A stretch of DNA of 15,874 bases, taken from a bacterium (GTDB lineage Bacteria > Zhuqueibacterota > Zhuqueibacteria > Thermofontimicrobiales > Thermofontimicrobiaceae). The position numbers were made by a program, and so were the translations under genes. Of this stretch, positions 1-8,451 are shown piece after piece. A model generated the notes under the pieces. That model was not told the DNA's origin, searched no databases, and was given only the letters and a program-made list of their open reading frames with translations. Positions within the stretch are counted from its first letter, which is position 1, and the number at the start of each line of letters is the position of its first letter. The stretch spans positions 1-15,874 of the forward strand of contig DSAU01000020.1 of the NCBI GenBank assembly GCA_011046315.1. Direction: 5' to 3'.

Positions 1-146
1 CAGGTTTCTTGGAGAAATCTGGTTTATTAGCCATAGACTGATGCCATCGTTTTTATTTGTGAAAATATTTCAAATAGATAGCTTGATTTAAAAATTTTAT
101 CATATGTCAAATAGCCAGGTTATCAAGCGATGGCATCAGTATTCAA
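1..146 (+). repeat. Structured dispersed repeat, copy 1 (left edge cut by window)
   Basis: Matches copy 2 at 11435-11585 in the same orientation. It begins inside a hairpin whose visible stem is 1-9 with 13-21 and whose loop is TGG. A 13-bp perfect inverted pair follows at 37-49 and 128-140, extendable to 16 pairs if T50 pairs with G127 as a wobble. The enclosed ~75 nt align with copy 2 at roughly three quarters identity with one single-base indel (hand alignment). The trailing ATTCAA at 141-146 is also shared. Compared with copy 2, the stem changes at position 4 (A to G) and 50 (C to T) both leave G-U pairs if the plus strand is transcribed. It lies just past the 3' end of the YHS gene. I do not recognise the family; it could be a structured RNA, a REP/MITE-like element or a processed transcript end. 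Confidence 0.8.
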
Positions 147-181
147 TGTGCAATGGCTTTTAATTGAATTGTTGATTAAAA

Positions 182-673
182 CTACTTCTCCTCAGTCCGG
201 GTAAACTTTTCCGGATTTTTTTCAAACTTTGTTTTACAACCGGAACAGCAAAAATAATAACGTTTGCCATCAACATCAGTGAACACGGTCTTGTCGGAAA
301 CGATTCCGGTTTCACCTTTGACCGGACACTTAAAATGCTGCCCGTCTTCATCCACTTTGAACACGTTAGCCGGTATGGTGAAATCCTTCAGATATTTTTC
401 AGTTTCAGCGGTGAATTTTTCCGAACAGCCAGCGCAACAATGGTAATAGCGTTTGCCGTCAATTTCTGAATACAAACTTTTTTCACTGACCACGCCCTGG
501 ACTTTCATTACCGGGCAGATGAAGTGCTTCACACCGTCTTCTGTTTTCCAGACGTTGGCTTCGATAACCGCTTGCTTCTTGTCTTTCTCTTCTGACGTTG
601 GATTGGCAAAAAGCAAACCGACTGCTGAAATGATAACCGGCAGTCCAACCAGAGTTAAGATGAATTTTTTCAT
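182..673 (-). CDS. Secreted tandem YHS/TRASH-like metal-binding protein
   Basis: 163 aa. Residues 1-24 form a Sec-type signal peptide (KK, hydrophobic core, no lipobox Cys), so the protein is probably periplasmic. Two repeats of about 55 residues follow (about 41-99 and 104-158). Each has the layout H-F-x-C-P-V, then D-G-K-R-Y-Y-x-C-C-x-G-C-x-x-K-F. The cysteines are C53, C79, C80, C83 and C116, C142, C143, C146. This matches the YHS/TRASH class of small thiol metal-binding modules often found beside copper efflux genes, so a periplasmic Cu/Ag-binding or trafficking role is inferred. The start is supported by AAAGGAA about 8 nt upstream. It lies downstream of the cus operon on the same strand but 428 bp from mtaB, with its own candidate promoter. 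The exact metal and partner are not visible. Confidence 0.8.
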   Translation of the reverse strand: MKKFILTLVGLPVIISAVGLLFANPTSEEKDKKQAVIEANVWKTEDGVKHFICPVMKVQGVVSEKSLYSEIDGKRYYHCCAGCSEKFTAETEKYLKDFTIPANVFKVDEDGQHFKCPVKGETGIVSDKTVFTDVDGKRYYFCCSGCKTKFEKNPEKFTRTEEK

Positions 674-752
674 GAGATGTTCCTTTCAAGTTAAGGTTTT
701 TGTTTGATAGATGGTTGATTAATTAAAAACTTGTTTTTATTCAACCAGTTTC

Positions 753-780
753 AGTATGTTGTAAAAGGACTGATCGTCAA
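753..780 (-). promoter_or_regulatory. Candidate promoter of the YHS gene
   Basis: Reading the minus strand, TTGACG (775-780) is followed after 16 nt by CATACT (753-758), a 5/6 and a 4/6 match to sigma-70 boxes. It sits about 80 bp before the YHS start codon. The -35 box overlaps one arm of the inverted repeat 776-802, which makes a regulated promoter plausible. The match is by eye in AT-rich DNA, so it is tentative. Confidence 0.35.
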
Positions 781-802
781 TTGAACAATTTTTTCAATTG
801 AC
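776..802. promoter_or_regulatory. 10-bp inverted repeat, candidate operator of the YHS gene
   Basis: GTCAATTGAA (776-785) and TTCAATTGAC (793-802) are perfect inverted arms separated by 7 nt. The left arm overlaps the candidate -35 box of the YHS promoter. No T-run follows on either strand in a position useful to a gene end, so an operator fits better than a terminator. The cognate regulator is unknown. The rest of 674-1101 is very AT-rich with no ORF I would support; it also holds a 13-bp direct repeat (801-813 and 816-828). Confidence 0.45.
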
Positions 803-1101
803 AGAATGATTATATACAGAATAATTATTTTTTATTTTTTTAAAAATCACTCTAATTTACCAGCTAACAGATACATAGCGTGTTAACAATTACAAAATCA
901 TTATTTCCGAAATCGAGAATTTGGTTTTCGTTTTTTAATTATTCTGCCATTAATTATCCTGCCTTTTAAATAATACTTTTAAAATCAGGCAAGCTGCTGA
1001 ATAGCTGCAAAAACTTTAAATAAAATAACATACCCTATTTTTGCAATTTCGATTAAGTTGTCAATGCTTTTTCAGTCTTTTTTATTTACAATGGATCGCT
1101 A

Positions 1102-2481
1102 CTATAGCCCGTATTCCTCAATAAGAAATTTATCAGCGAAACTTCTGACGCCATATTCGATCACTTTGTTTTCCTGGTCGTAAAGTGACAATTGCTCTTC
1201 AATCACTCCCAACCAGTTCAATTCTCTTTGGGGCAGCTTGAGGTCACCATTGGTGACAGCTTCCCGAATTATTTGACAGGCGGTTATGCCGGCGTTGCGG
1301 GTTCGGTCAAAATCTGTTTTAGCCGCAACAATAGCCTCGGCAATTCTGAATGAACTTTGCGGAGAGATAATCAATGCATGCACCGATTTGAATTCATCGC
1401 TGCTGACCAGCATTTGCAAAAATTGCTTTTCTGATTGCAAGGCTAATGATTGGTTCATGAGACGACAATCGTAAGCCAATATTTCCGCAAAAACTTCCGG
1501 CGCATATCCCGACAATAGTTTGACATTTTGAACCGATTCATTGCTCCAGAGATCACAGACCGCAGCGGCAATATTGCCAACGTGGCTGAAATGAGCGCAG
1601 GCAGCAGATTTTCCCTCCATGGAGATGGGATAGCCGGTTATGGCTTTAATCACTGGTCCCTCGTAAGCGCAATCTTTGGACGGTCCAATGGCGCCTCGTT
1701 CAAAAGCAATCAGTGATCTCACAGCGGACATGGCGCGGATTACAGCCGCCAGAACATCGGGGATGTACTTTTTATCAGCCAGCACCATGGCTGTGTTGGC
1801 AAAACCACAGGCAGTATCACCGGCTGGAACGACTTGATTTTTTTCGGCGATTTGGACAATGTTCTTCCACAAAAAGTGCATATCTCGCGGAGCCAGTACG
1901 CCCAGGGCAAATAAAATTCCTGCTGTATCCCCTTCCATCATAGCGGGATCGTTCACCTCTTTTCCTCTGATTGATTCAATGGAAAGCATATCAGCTCCAG
2001 CGTCCGCGTTGGTGTTGAATGCTTCCAGAACCAAATCTTTGGCATTATCGGATCGGATTTTTGGAGGACGCTGCTGTTCCCGAATATCGCAGATGGTAAC
2101 CCGCATAGCGGATTTGAGTTGATGACGGTCAAAATAATCCTTCATCACCGTTTTGGTGAGTTGGGTGATGCGCGCGCCGATCTCAACATGCTCGGTCATC
2201 TGCGGTGTGTGTTCAAATTCAAGCACAACGCCGGGCGCAGCAAGCGTTACCATCCGCGATAAAATGCTGTTGATAATGGTTTCATATTCTATCAGTATTT
2301 TATCCAGGTGAGCCGGCGTCACTTCCATCGGCGGCAGGGTGTAGTTCACCTCTGGCAGTACGGCGCCGCTGCCAATGCTGACATCAAATCCGCATTTGAC
2401 CGGATAGCGCGATGTTCCAAAAATCAGTTCCTGATGTTTTCGATATGAAAGTGATTGATATTTTTTCGGGTGTAGTTCCAT
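1102..2481 (-). CDS. mtaB: Methanol:corrinoid methyltransferase MtaB homologue
   Basis: 459 aa, the usual MtaB length (about 460). In methanogens and some acetogens MtaB is a zinc TIM-barrel enzyme that moves the methyl group of methanol to the cobalt of corrinoid protein MtaC; MtaA then passes it on. From memory of Methanosarcina MtaB, the match is strong throughout: SIESIRGKEV, AGDTACGFANTAM, GPSKDCAYE, KAITGYPISMEGK, DLWSNESV and AYDCRLMN. The three zinc ligands known there (E164, C220, C269) correspond to E169, C225 and C271, so the active site looks intact. AAGGAG about 6 nt upstream supports the start. It begins 44 nt after cusA on the same strand, so it is probably the last gene of the cus transcription unit. 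No mtaC, mtaA or reactivation gene is in the window, so its acceptor and even its substrate are open. Confidence 0.88.
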   Translation of the reverse strand: MELHPKKYQSLSYRKHQELIFGTSRYPVKCGFDVSIGSGAVLPEVNYTLPPMEVTPAHLDKILIEYETIINSILSRMVTLAAPGVVLEFEHTPQMTEHVEIGARITQLTKTVMKDYFDRHQLKSAMRVTICDIREQQRPPKIRSDNAKDLVLEAFNTNADAGADMLSIESIRGKEVNDPAMMEGDTAGILFALGVLAPRDMHFLWKNIVQIAEKNQVVPAGDTACGFANTAMVLADKKYIPDVLAAVIRAMSAVRSLIAFERGAIGPSKDCAYEGPVIKAITGYPISMEGKSAACAHFSHVGNIAAAVCDLWSNESVQNVKLLSGYAPEVFAEILAYDCRLMNQSLALQSEKQFLQMLVSSDEFKSVHALIISPQSSFRIAEAIVAAKTDFDRTRNAGITACQIIREAVTNGDLKLPQRELNWLGVIEEQLSLYDQENKVIEYGVRSFADKFLIEEYGL

Positions 2482-2525
2482 TTACGGCTCCTTGTCCTGT
2501 TAGATAATTGTTATCAAGTCTAAAA

Positions 2526-5500
2526 TTATTCTTTTCCAACCTTTCGTTCCTTTATCGCCGCATATAACACCGGCACCACAAACATATTTACCATCTCAAA
2601 CATCATCCCGCCAAATGAAGGGATAGCCATCGGGATCATAATATCAGCTCCGCGACCGGTGGCAGTTAGCACCGGAATCAACGCCAGAATCGTCGTTGCC
2701 ACAGTCATTACCGCCGGGCGAACACGGCGAAGTCCCGCGAATAGAGTTGCTTCACGAATATCAGCAATTGTGGTTGGCTGTCGCTTTTCAAAACTCTGTT
2801 TCAGATAGGTGGCGATGACCACACCGGCGTCAGTCGCAATTCCGAATAGCGCAATGAATCCGACCCAGACAGCGACGCTTAAATTAAAGCTGCGTATTTG
2901 AAACAGACTTCTCAAATTTTCCCCGAAGAAGTTAATATTCAAAAACCAGGGCTGATTGTAGAGCCAGATCATAACAAAGCCGCCAGCCCAGGCAATGGCG
3001 ATTCCAGAAAACACGAGCGCTGTTGTGGAAACGGATCGAAATTGGAAATAGAGGATCATAAAAATAATAAAAAGCGCCAGCGGCAAAATAATGCTCAGCC
3101 TTTTTTGGGCGCGGATTTGATTTTCATAGCTTCCGGCAAAACTATAACTAACACCGGCGGGAACATCAAATTCGCCCGATTTGATTTTTTGATTGAGAAA
3201 TTGTTGCGCCTGTTCCACCACATCCACTTCGGCATAGCCCGGCTTTTTATCGAATATTACATATCCAACCAGAAAGGTGTCTTCACTTTTAATAACCTGA
3301 GGACCCCGAACATAGTTGATTTTTGCCAGTTGGGTAAGTGGAATTTGTGCCCGATTGGGTGCTGGAACGAGAATTTTTTCCAGAGCCTCAATATTGTCTC
3401 GTAACTCACGCAAATAGCGAATGCGTACCGGGTAACGTTCGCGCCCCTCTACCGTGGTTGCGATTCTTTTACCACCGATAGCAACTTCAATTACCTCCTG
3501 GACTTTATTCAGCATAATGCCATATCTGGCAATTGCTTGTCGATCGATTTCGATTTCCAAATATGGCTTGCCAACAATACGATCTGCAAAAATTGTCGCC
3601 GGCTCGATGGAAGGTACCTCTTTAAGTAGTTGTTCTAATTTTATTCCAACACGTTCGATGGTTGGTAAATCAGGTCCTTTTATTTTAATGCCCATTGGAG
3701 CCCGCATTCCGCTTTGGAGCATGACAATCCGAGCGGCGATCGGTTGCAACTTTGGCGCAGAAGTGGTTCCTGGTATTTCTGCTGCTTTGAGGATTGCAGA
3801 CCAAATATCATCAGGACTTTTAATTCCATCCCATGCAGTCCGTCCCTCATTTATCTCTGGCTCCAGAGCCAGCCGCCACAAGCGGAATGGCTGTCCTCCG
3901 TTTTCCGGGATCAAATTATTATCATTATCTCGAATAAATGCTCCGTTGACAAAGTATGGTTTGCCATCAGGCGCGGCGATAAGGGCGCCATCCGGATTTC
4001 TAAAATAATCCAGGCTGTCTTTTTTGAATTTAAAAGTAAGTCGCTTATTATCATCGTCGGTTAAATATTCTGATTTATAATTTATCACGGTTTCAATCAT
4101 CGAGATCGGCGCCGGGTCTAACGGCGATTCTACCCGGCCCAACTTGCCCACCGCCAGAGAAACTTCCGGGATAGCATTTATTGCCACATCCTGTTTTTGC
4201 AGCACGTCTAACGCCTCGCCGATTGAAGCGTGGGGCATGGTTGTCGGCATAAACAAAAACGAACCCTCATCGAGCGGAGGCATAAATTCTTTTCCCAGCC
4301 CGGGAAATTTATGAGCCACATAAGAGATTGGTGCAAATCGCTTAACTGGCTGCGGCAACCAACCAAACAACCTTTCAAATCCCAACCAGATCATCACTCC
4401 AAAAAACAATAATGTCCCGGGAATTGCTAAAAAAGCTATTTTGTGTTTTAACGCCCAGCTTAAAATGGAACCATAGGATTTTATGAAAAATTTAAAGAAA
4501 AATAAAAATCCTCCAATTATTAGAGCAACGAACAACAGATTTATAAATAATCCTTTATCTGGTCCTAACGGCAGCCAATCATAGGACAGCAGAACTATAA
4601 CAACCAGTACAGCAAAACCATTGATAAACCACGGTAAAAGTTTTTGCTGTTTCGCCGGTATTCGGTGGCTCAAGAGATGAAAAACGCCGACAATGATTAG
4701 TATCAATCCAAACCACCATTTAATGGCAAATATTGAAAAAATTCCAACTGCGATTATGGCCAAATTTATTAGTTGGCGAAGCTTTTTGCTGTTAATCTTG
4801 CTAGTAAACAACAGTTGAGCAAACGGTGGAATAATGGTCAATGCCACCACAACCGATGCAATTAAGGCGAATGTTTTGGTAAACGCCAGCGGTTTGAATA
4901 ATTTTCCCTCGGCGGCTTGCATTGTAAACACCGGCAAAAAGCTAATGATCGTTGTGGATACCGCAGTAACCACGGCGCCTGCGACTTCAGTGGTCGCCCG
5001 ATATATTACTTCCAACGGGCGTTCGTCTGGTTTCATGTCCTCCAAATGTTTGATGATGTTTTCACTGACAATGATTCCCAAATCGACCATGGTGCCGATA
5101 GCGATCGCAATTCCGGAAAGCGCCACAATATTGGCGTCCACATTAAACAGTTTCATGGCGATAAAGACCATTAGCACTGCAATTGGCAGCAGCCCGGAAA
5201 TCAGGATCGAACTGCGAAAATGCATCAGCAGCAATAAAATGACAATGATTGTTACCAATATTTCATGAGTTAATGCGGTATTTAAAGTTTCAAGTGTTTC
5301 ATAAATTAAATTGGTGCGATCATAAAAAGGCACAATTTTAACCTGACTCACAACGCCGTTGGCTAAACTCTTTTTGGGAAGACCGGCGGAAATTTCATCA
5401 ATTTTTTTCTTTACATTTTTGATGGCGGTTAACGGATTATCGCCGTAGCGAACCACAACAACGCCGCCGACCACTTCCGCGCCCCCTTTGTCCAGAGCGC

Positions 5501-6404
5501 CGCGCCGCAAACCAGGGCCCAAAATGACATTAGCAATATTTTTAACATAAATCGGCACATTATCATTTACTTTGATCACTGCATTTTCCAGGTCGGCGAC
5601 TTTTTTTACAAACCCAATCCCACGAATCACATACTCCACTTTATTGACTTCAATACTGCGCGCTCCCACATCGAGATTGGACATTTTAACCGCGGTGATC
5701 ACCTCTTCAAGCGTTACATTATAAGCGCGCATGGCATCAGGATCGACATCGATTTGATATTCCTTCACAAACCCACCGACAGAAGCCACTTCAGAAACAC
5801 CCTCTGCTGACATTAAAGAATATCGAACATGCCAGTCCTGCAAAGAGCGAAGCTCTTGCAAATCCCAGCCGCCGGTTGGATTGCCCTGCTCATCCTGACC
5901 TTCCAATGTGTACCAGAAAACCTGGCCTAAAGCAGTGGCATCCGGTCCCAGCGAAGGTTGAACTCCCTGGGGAAGCGTTCCCATCGGCAGGCTGTTTAGC
6001 TTTTCCAGCACTCGGGAGCGAGACCAATAAAATTCAACATCTTCTTTAAAAATGATATAAATTGTAGAAAACCCAAACATAGAATAACTGCGAATCGTTT
6101 TTACGCCCGGAATTCCCAACAACGAAACGGTTAACGGATAGGAGATTTGATCTTCAATATCCTGCGGCGAACGTCCCATCCATTCGGTAAAAACTATCTG
6201 CTGATTTTCACCAATATCGGGTATGGCATCCACTGGTACCGGATTGCGAGGTAAGTCGCCTAATCGCCAATCGAACGGCGCAACTAAAATCCCCCAGGCA
6301 ATAAATAAAATCAGCACCAGGGTGACAACCAATTTGTTTTCCAGGCAAAAACGAATAATTCGATCCAGCAGGTTTGGATTTTTCAAATCGCTATTCATGC
6401 TCAT
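2526..6404 (-). CDS. cusA: CusA-like Cu(I)/Ag(I) RND efflux pump, enlarged
   Basis: 1,292 aa against about 1,045 for E. coli CusA. It is the inner-membrane proton-driven pump of a tripartite heavy-metal efflux complex. The TM4 motif GIAIAIGTMVDLGIIVSEN (about 431-449) is of the HME-RND type. The three methionines that bind Cu/Ag in E. coli CusA (M573, M623, M672) are matched by M719 (FLFMP), M769 (PISMIET) and M895 (RIVMLQSG), favouring monovalent Cu/Ag over Zn/Co. The extra length lies in a hydrophobic block at about 540-650 (roughly four added TM helices between TM6 and TM7), a polar insert at about 780-870 in the porter region, and a loop at about 1150-1175. Proton-relay residues D405 and E939 correspond to D441 and D1192, but K984 corresponds to A1231. 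The ATG at 6404 overlaps the cusB end by 14 nt; M3 (6398) is an alternative start. Confidence 0.93.
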   Translation of the reverse strand: MSMNSDLKNPNLLDRIIRFCLENKLVVTLVLILFIAWGILVAPFDWRLGDLPRNPVPVDAIPDIGENQQIVFTEWMGRSPQDIEDQISYPLTVSLLGIPGVKTIRSYSMFGFSTIYIIFKEDVEFYWSRSRVLEKLNSLPMGTLPQGVQPSLGPDATALGQVFWYTLEGQDEQGNPTGGWDLQELRSLQDWHVRYSLMSAEGVSEVASVGGFVKEYQIDVDPDAMRAYNVTLEEVITAVKMSNLDVGARSIEVNKVEYVIRGIGFVKKVADLENAVIKVNDNVPIYVKNIANVILGPGLRRGALDKGGAEVVGGVVVVRYGDNPLTAIKNVKKKIDEISAGLPKKSLANGVVSQVKIVPFYDRTNLIYETLETLNTALTHEILVTIIVILLLLMHFRSSILISGLLPIAVLMVFIAMKLFNVDANIVALSGIAIAIGTMVDLGIIVSENIIKHLEDMKPDERPLEVIYRATTEVAGAVVTAVSTTIISFLPVFTMQAAEGKLFKPLAFTKTFALIASVVVALTIIPPFAQLLFTSKINSKKLRQLINLAIIAVGIFSIFAIKWWFGLILIIVGVFHLLSHRIPAKQQKLLPWFINGFAVLVVIVLLSYDWLPLGPDKGLFINLLFVALIIGGFLFFFKFFIKSYGSILSWALKHKIAFLAIPGTLLFFGVMIWLGFERLFGWLPQPVKRFAPISYVAHKFPGLGKEFMPPLDEGSFLFMPTTMPHASIGEALDVLQKQDVAINAIPEVSLAVGKLGRVESPLDPAPISMIETVINYKSEYLTDDDNKRLTFKFKKDSLDYFRNPDGALIAAPDGKPYFVNGAFIRDNDNNLIPENGGQPFRLWRLALEPEINEGRTAWDGIKSPDDIWSAILKAAEIPGTTSAPKLQPIAARIVMLQSGMRAPMGIKIKGPDLPTIERVGIKLEQLLKEVPSIEPATIFADRIVGKPYLEIEIDRQAIARYGIMLNKVQEVIEVAIGGKRIATTVEGRERYPVRIRYLRELRDNIEALEKILVPAPNRAQIPLTQLAKINYVRGPQVIKSEDTFLVGYVIFDKKPGYAEVDVVEQAQQFLNQKIKSGEFDVPAGVSYSFAGSYENQIRAQKRLSIILPLALFIIFMILYFQFRSVSTTALVFSGIAIAWAGGFVMIWLYNQPWFLNINFFGENLRSLFQIRSFNLSVAVWVGFIALFGIATDAGVVIATYLKQSFEKRQPTTIADIREATLFAGLRRVRPAVMTVATTILALIPVLTATGRGADIMIPMAIPSFGGMMFEMVNMFVVPVLYAAIKERKVGKE

Positions 6405-8439
6405 GTCCTCTCGTTGTTTTTTGATTGGAACTCAGCGTCAGGTTCTGTTTTAATTCCCCGCAACCAAACATTGAGCTGCCAAAATATGGGTTTTCGACGC
6501 CCTGGCGGTTTTGCAGCCAGTCAGCGCCCCGATTGTCAAAAGCCATGGGACAATGATAGACAAGCAAAGAATACTGAAGGCTGCCAAACATTTCGGCAAC
6601 CTGAATCATAACTTGTGAAAGGTCGTCAAAACCGTGTCGCGCTTGTTCAATGTTGGCACCGTTTTTAACTTTTATTACAGAATTTTTCACCTTTTCCAAC
6701 ATTTCCATCCAGGTCAAATGGGATTCATTTTTCAGCAGATTCATATTTACATTTTCAAGCGAGAATAATAAAGAATCAGCCAGCCGGGATAATTTTTCAA
6801 ACTCATCACGACTTAACGAATAGTGAATATAAAAATAATTTTGATATACATCATCTAACTGTCGCTTAAATATTTCCGGTATCGCTTCGACTTTTTTCGT
6901 TTTTTGAGGCGTTGTTGTTTTCTGGGAAACTTCGCCATGATGTTGATGTCCTGTCATCTGTTGACCCCCTTCGGGATTCATCATGCTCGGTTTAGATTGA
7001 ATTTGAACGGCGCTATCAATTTTAAAATTGCCTTTCACTACAACTCGCTCTCCTTGATGCAACCCTGATTTTACGATATAATAATCACCGACTCGCGGCC
7101 CTAATTCGATCTCACGACCTTCGTAAACTCCTGTTTTATTTTCAACCTCAACATAGACCACAGCGCGCTTTCCGGTAATTAATGGAGCTGAAGCCGGTAT
7201 CAGCAGCGGAGCGCTTTTCTCTATCTCCTGGCTGTTGGCATAGCCCAGGCTTTCTGCGCTGACAAGATCCATCCCGCAGATGTCACATTTGCCGGGAGCA
7301 CTTTTTATTATCTCCGGATGCATTGGGCTGATCCATTTGCCGGACAATTCAGGGTTTATTACCTTATTGCTCGAATTGAGTTTTGAGTATACAAAACCTC
7401 TAACCAACATTTCCGGCTTCAATTTTCCATCGGGATTATTAACGTTCACGCGAATTTTAATGGTTCTGGTTTTAGGATCGACTACCGGATCAATAAAGGC
7501 AATTTTCCCCTTGAAAATTTCTCCGGGATAGGCTTCGGTTGTAAATTGCACATCCTGACCATAGCGCAGCCAAGTTATGTCACTCTCATAAGCATCCATT
7601 TTTACCCATAGCTGAGAAAGATCAGCAATGGTGAAAATTTTAGTTCCGGTTTCGACATACATCCCCTCGAGCGCATTTTTATGAACAACCACACCGCTTA
7701 TCGGCGAGTAAATCGTAACCTGGTCTGATGGTGCATGGCTTTTCTCCATCTCATCGATCTGGCTCGGTGGTAATCCCCAGAGACGCAACCGTTCCCGAAC
7801 AGAATTTAGCTGGATTAGCGTTGCCGAGCGCAAATATGGATCGGTTGAATCGTCCAAAGATTTTACCGCCTTTAAGGACTCCAGCAATTCCTGATGGGTT
7901 GAAAGTATTTCCGGGCTATAAATTTGAGCAAGCTGCGCGCCTTTTTTGACAGCGATGCCGGTGTAGTTCACCAAGAGTTTATCAATTCGACCCGGCGCGC
8001 GAGCAGTGATATAACTCAACCGAGTTTCATCGTATTCGATTTTTCCCACCATTTGAGTTTCTTTCTCAACATATTTTCTTTCTGCTGGCGAAGTTTCAAT
8101 TTCCGCCAGTTTTTGGGCATATTCCGATAGAAATATTTCTCGGGGCCCTTCTTCTTCGAGCTTACCACTTGAAACAGGAATCAAATCCATACCGCAGATC
8201 GGGCATTGCCCCGGATTTGGTTGCTTAACATTCGGGTGCATTGAACATGTCCAGAAATCGATTTCTGGTTGTTCTGTTATTGAATGATCCTGGTGCCCGG
8301 CTTTATCTGAAGACCCTCCGTTGCTTATTAAAAATCCTGCTGCAAACGCAAAAACAATAATAATCCCCCAGAACAAGGCTGTGCTTTTTTGCTGAGGCAC
8401 TACCTTGTGCAAAAATTCTTTAATCTTTAACTCCTTCAT
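6391..8439 (-). CDS. cusB: CusB-like periplasmic adaptor with two heavy-metal-binding domains and DUF3347
   Basis: 682 aa, well above the roughly 400 of E. coli CusB. One N-terminal anchor helix spans about 21-39. A first heavy-metal-binding domain is at about 63-86 (W-T-C-S-M-H-P ... C-P-I-C-G-M-D-L). The membrane-fusion core with barrel-sandwich and beta-barrel parts runs about 120-355 (ARAPGRIDKL, YSPISGVVVHK, DPKTRTIKIRV). A second metal-binding domain at about 369-392 (S-P-M-H-P ... C-D-I-C-G-M-D-L) is embedded before the membrane-proximal part. A Met/His linker (M486, M487, M495, H498, H500, H501) leads to a DUF3347-type domain at about 520-665 (YHCPMAF, GADWLQN, NPYFGSSMFGCG). The tail ends GHEHE. 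It should link CusA to the outer-membrane channel and hand over Cu(I)/Ag(I). It starts 12 nt after the cusC stop with GGAG in the gap, and overlaps cusA by 14 nt. Confidence 0.92.
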   Translation of the reverse strand: MKELKIKEFLHKVVPQQKSTALFWGIIIVFAFAAGFLISNGGSSDKAGHQDHSITEQPEIDFWTCSMHPNVKQPNPGQCPICGMDLIPVSSGKLEEEGPREIFLSEYAQKLAEIETSPAERKYVEKETQMVGKIEYDETRLSYITARAPGRIDKLLVNYTGIAVKKGAQLAQIYSPEILSTHQELLESLKAVKSLDDSTDPYLRSATLIQLNSVRERLRLWGLPPSQIDEMEKSHAPSDQVTIYSPISGVVVHKNALEGMYVETGTKIFTIADLSQLWVKMDAYESDITWLRYGQDVQFTTEAYPGEIFKGKIAFIDPVVDPKTRTIKIRVNVNNPDGKLKPEMLVRGFVYSKLNSSNKVINPELSGKWISPMHPEIIKSAPGKCDICGMDLVSAESLGYANSQEIEKSAPLLIPASAPLITGKRAVVYVEVENKTGVYEGREIELGPRVGDYYIVKSGLHQGERVVVKGNFKIDSAVQIQSKPSMMNPEGGQQMTGHQHHGEVSQKTTTPQKTKKVEAIPEIFKRQLDDVYQNYFYIHYSLSRDEFEKLSRLADSLLFSLENVNMNLLKNESHLTWMEMLEKVKNSVIKVKNGANIEQARHGFDDLSQVMIQVAEMFGSLQYSLLVYHCPMAFDNRGADWLQNRQGVENPYFGSSMFGCGELKQNLTLSSNQKTTRGHEHE

Positions 8440-8451
8440 CTTATCAGCTCC

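Noticed and set aside
37..140. Repeat read as a MITE with terminal inverted repeats
   Set aside because: The arms are not terminal: the hairpin to the left and ATTCAA to the right are conserved in both copies, and no target duplication is seen. Not excluded, but not supported.
776..802. Inverted repeat as an ArsR/SmtB-type operator
   Set aside because: The TGAA/TTCA halves are 7 nt apart rather than the usual 6 and no ArsR-family gene is present, so no specific family is claimed.
895..960. Weak hairpin followed by a T-run on the plus strand
   Set aside because: The stem is only about 5 bp and no plus-strand gene ends there.
5731..5740. ATGGCATCAG inside cusA, identical to part of the repeat arm
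   Set aside because: Ten bases inside a conserved coding segment with no hairpin or second arm nearby; chance match.
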